Shown here: piece after piece, positions 5,923 through 6,878 of the stretch
How the letters are laid out: every line of letters starts with the position of its first letter
Position numbering within the stretch: position 1 is the stretch's first letter
Assembly (NCBI GenBank): GCA_003646705.1
Contig: QMLK01000048.1
Location: 1 to 6,878, forward strand
Direction of reading: 5' to 3'
DNA length: 6,878 bases
DNA from: Deltaproteobacteria bacterium
GTDB lineage: Bacteria > Desulfobacterota > B13-G15
Translations under genes and position numbers: made by a program
The notes under the pieces: generated by a model
What the model saw: the letters and a program-made list of their open reading frames with translations, nothing else
What the model was told of the DNA's origin: nothing
Database searches by the model: none

Positions 5923-5982
5923 ATGGTCCTCGAGGAGCTCGAAGAACACAGCCTCTTAGGAGCGAGCACGGGGGTCACATGA
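5923..5982 (+). CDS. Possible 19-residue coupling peptide before fdhD
   Basis: The 67-base gap between desulfurase 2 and fdhD contains an ATG at 5923 preceded by AGGA at a normal distance (AAAGGAAGGGAG just upstream). The frame reads MVLEELEEHSLLGASTGVT and its TGA overlaps the fdhD ATG (ATGA at 5979-5982). This is the same junction style as other genes here. Translation through it could carry ribosomes to the fdhD start, whose own AGGAG (5958-5962) is 16 bases away, further than ideal. There is no similarity that I recognise, and it could be chance. Confidence 0.22.
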   Translation: MVLEELEEHSLLGASTGVT

Positions 5983-6758
5983 AGGATCAAGTAGACGTCT
6001 TTCGAGTGGATGAGCGGGGGCAGAGGGACTTCTTCAAGGGCGAGGTCGCCGTCGAATTTGCCTTGACCATCGTCCTCAACGGAAAGGAATTGGTGACGCT
6101 CCTCTGCTCACCGGAGGATCTACAAGAACTCGCCATCGGCTATCTCCATTCGGAGGGGCTGATTGAGACGAAGGAAGAGATCAAAGGCGTCGTGCTCGAC
6201 GAGCGTCGGGGGATCGCGCGGATATGGTTAAAGGGCAAAAAGGACCTCGCTGAACTCCCCTTCAAACGGGTGATAACCTCTGGATGCGGACGGGGGGCCT
6301 CTTTCCGTAGCGCCCTCGACATAGAAGGGATAAAGCCGGTGGAATCAAGCTTGAGCATCGAACCTGCTGATGTCCTCCATCTGACGAAGGAGTTCCAACG
6401 CTGCTCCGAGGTCTATCGAGCCACCCACGGCGTCCACAGCGCCTCCTTGTGCGATACGAAGCAGCTCCTCATCTTCAAAGAGGACATCGGAAGGCACAAC
6501 GCCTTGGACAAGGTCTTCGGGAAATGTCTCCTGGAGGGTATCCCTACCGTCGATCGGATCGTGATCACAAGCGGCAGGATCTCCTCAGAGGTACTCCTCA
6601 AGGTGGCGAGGAGGGACGTCCCGGTGGTCGTCTCCCTGTCCGCCCCCACAGACCAAGCCGTGGGGCTCGCCCATGATTTGAGGATAACCCTCATCGGGTT
6701 CGCAAGGGGCAAGAAGATGAACGTTTACGCCGGAGGATGGAGGCTCGATACTCGATGA
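5979..6758 (+). CDS. fdhD: Formate dehydrogenase accessory sulfurtransferase FdhD
   Basis: FdhD moves sulfur from a cysteine desulfurase onto the Mo or W bis-pyranopterin cofactor of formate dehydrogenase, which is needed for activity. The 259-residue protein, near family length, has the family blocks LLCSPEDLQELAIGYLHSEG (41-60), TSGCGRG (100-106), EDIGRHNALDK (168-178), TSGRISSE (197-204) and the C-terminal FARGKKMNVYAG. The active-site loop has only one cysteine, Cys103. The CxxC pair of E. coli FdhD is reduced here to Cys-Gly-Arg-Gly, a variant I believe is common outside enterobacteria. The frame stays open upstream of 5979 but has no ATG in the intergenic stretch. The gene follows a cysteine desulfurase, its expected sulfur donor. 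No formate dehydrogenase gene is in the window. Confidence 0.95.
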   Translation: MKDQVDVFRVDERGQRDFFKGEVAVEFALTIVLNGKELVTLLCSPEDLQELAIGYLHSEGLIETKEEIKGVVLDERRGIARIWLKGKKDLAELPFKRVITSGCGRGASFRSALDIEGIKPVESSLSIEPADVLHLTKEFQRCSEVYRATHGVHSASLCDTKQLLIFKEDIGRHNALDKVFGKCLLEGIPTVDRIVITSGRISSEVLLKVARRDVPVVVSLSAPTDQAVGLAHDLRITLIGFARGKKMNVYAGGWRLDTR

Positions 6759-6780
6759 GCCACAAGGGAAGAAACGCCAG

Positions 6781-6790
6781 AGGAGGGAGG
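6781..6790 (+). promoter_or_regulatory. Shine-Dalgarno of the last, truncated gene
   Basis: AGGAGGGAGG ends 5 bases before ATG 6796. This strong site supports a real gene starting there. The 37-base gap after fdhD shows no terminator hairpin, so the gene is probably co-transcribed. Confidence 0.7.
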
Positions 6791-6795
6791 TCGTC

Positions 6796-6878
6796 ATGGA
6801 GAAACTATTCTCAACAATTAGCGAAAGCGATATCACCAGAGCGATCGTCGGAGGCTTTGCGAAGGCGTTCGAGGAGAT
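6796..6878 (+). CDS. N-terminus of a probable Thi4-type thiazole synthase, cut by the window end
   Basis: Only 27 full codons are present. They begin MEKLFSTISE, followed by SDITRAIVGGFAKAFEE. The Ile-Thr-Arg-Ala-Ile-Val helix followed by an acidic stretch resembles the N-terminus of prokaryotic Thi4 (sulfide-dependent ADP-thiazole synthase), where it comes just before the FAD/NAD-binding VDVxIVGAGPSG segment. That segment would lie just outside the window. If correct, the enzyme makes the thiamine thiazole from NAD, glycine and free sulfide, in keeping with the sulfur theme. The identification rests on a short stretch, and another flavoprotein could start similarly. Confidence 0.6.
   Translation, partial: MEKLFSTISESDITRAIVGGFAKAFEE

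Noticed and set aside
5928..5940. Palindromes CCTCGAGG and GAGCTC in the gap before fdhD as an operator
   Set aside because: They are short restriction-site-like palindromes expected by chance in this composition, with no second copy in the window acting as a matching site.

Overview
The window reads as one tightly packed, single-direction (+ strand) operon segment devoted to sulfur assimilation and sulfur trafficking. It carries nine recognisable genes, one truncated at each window edge, plus a few small candidates. Base composition is GC-rich by eye. Arg is often AGG, Gly often GGG/GGA, and Shine-Dalgarno sequences are strong (GGAGG types). The gene set points to an anaerobic prokaryote that lives with sulfide: a DUF39/NIL-ferredoxin homocysteine pair, FdhD for a Mo/W formate dehydrogenase, and the start of a Thi4-like gene. 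A Thermodesulfobacteriota/deltaproteobacterial or other deep anaerobic bacterial lineage is my best guess. This is inference, and an archaeon is not excluded.

Layout, left to right. Positions 1-384 hold the C-terminal part of a CysK-type cysteine synthase. A first IscS/NifS cysteine desulfurase (387-1604) and an IscU-type Fe-S scaffold (1601-2029) follow, all with overlapping junctions. A MoaD/ThiS-like small sulfur carrier ending in Gly-Gly-Gly (1983-2267) overlaps the end of iscU. A 129-base gap (2268-2396), the largest in the window, holds short candidate ORFs and an RNA hairpin. Then come a DUF39 homocysteine-biosynthesis protein (2397-3596), a NIL-domain 2x[4Fe-4S] ferredoxin (3597-4007) and a HesA/MoeB/ThiF-type E1-like adenylyltransferase (4008-4745), joined with zero-base gaps. 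A second IscS/NifS cysteine desulfurase (4742-5911), FdhD (5979-6758) and the first 27 codons of a probable Thi4 thiazole synthase (from 6796) finish the window.

How the parts may work together. CysK fixes sulfide into cysteine. The two desulfurases release that sulfur as persulfide for IscU (Fe-S clusters), for FdhD (sulfuration of the Mo/W cofactor) and possibly for the MoaD-like carrier. The E1-like enzyme could adenylate the carrier's C-terminal glycine so that it becomes a thiocarboxylate. DUF39 plus NIL-ferredoxin is the pair linked, in methanogens, to making homocysteine from aspartate semialdehyde without O-acyl-homoserine.

The most interesting point is that the carrier and its E1 bracket the DUF39/NIL-ferredoxin pair. 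This suggests a protein-thiocarboxylate or persulfide relay feeding homocysteine synthesis, but it is a hypothesis from gene order. The plainer alternative is that the carrier/E1 pair serves molybdopterin or thiamine synthesis. No RNA gene, mobile element, CRISPR array or convincing intrinsic terminator was seen.
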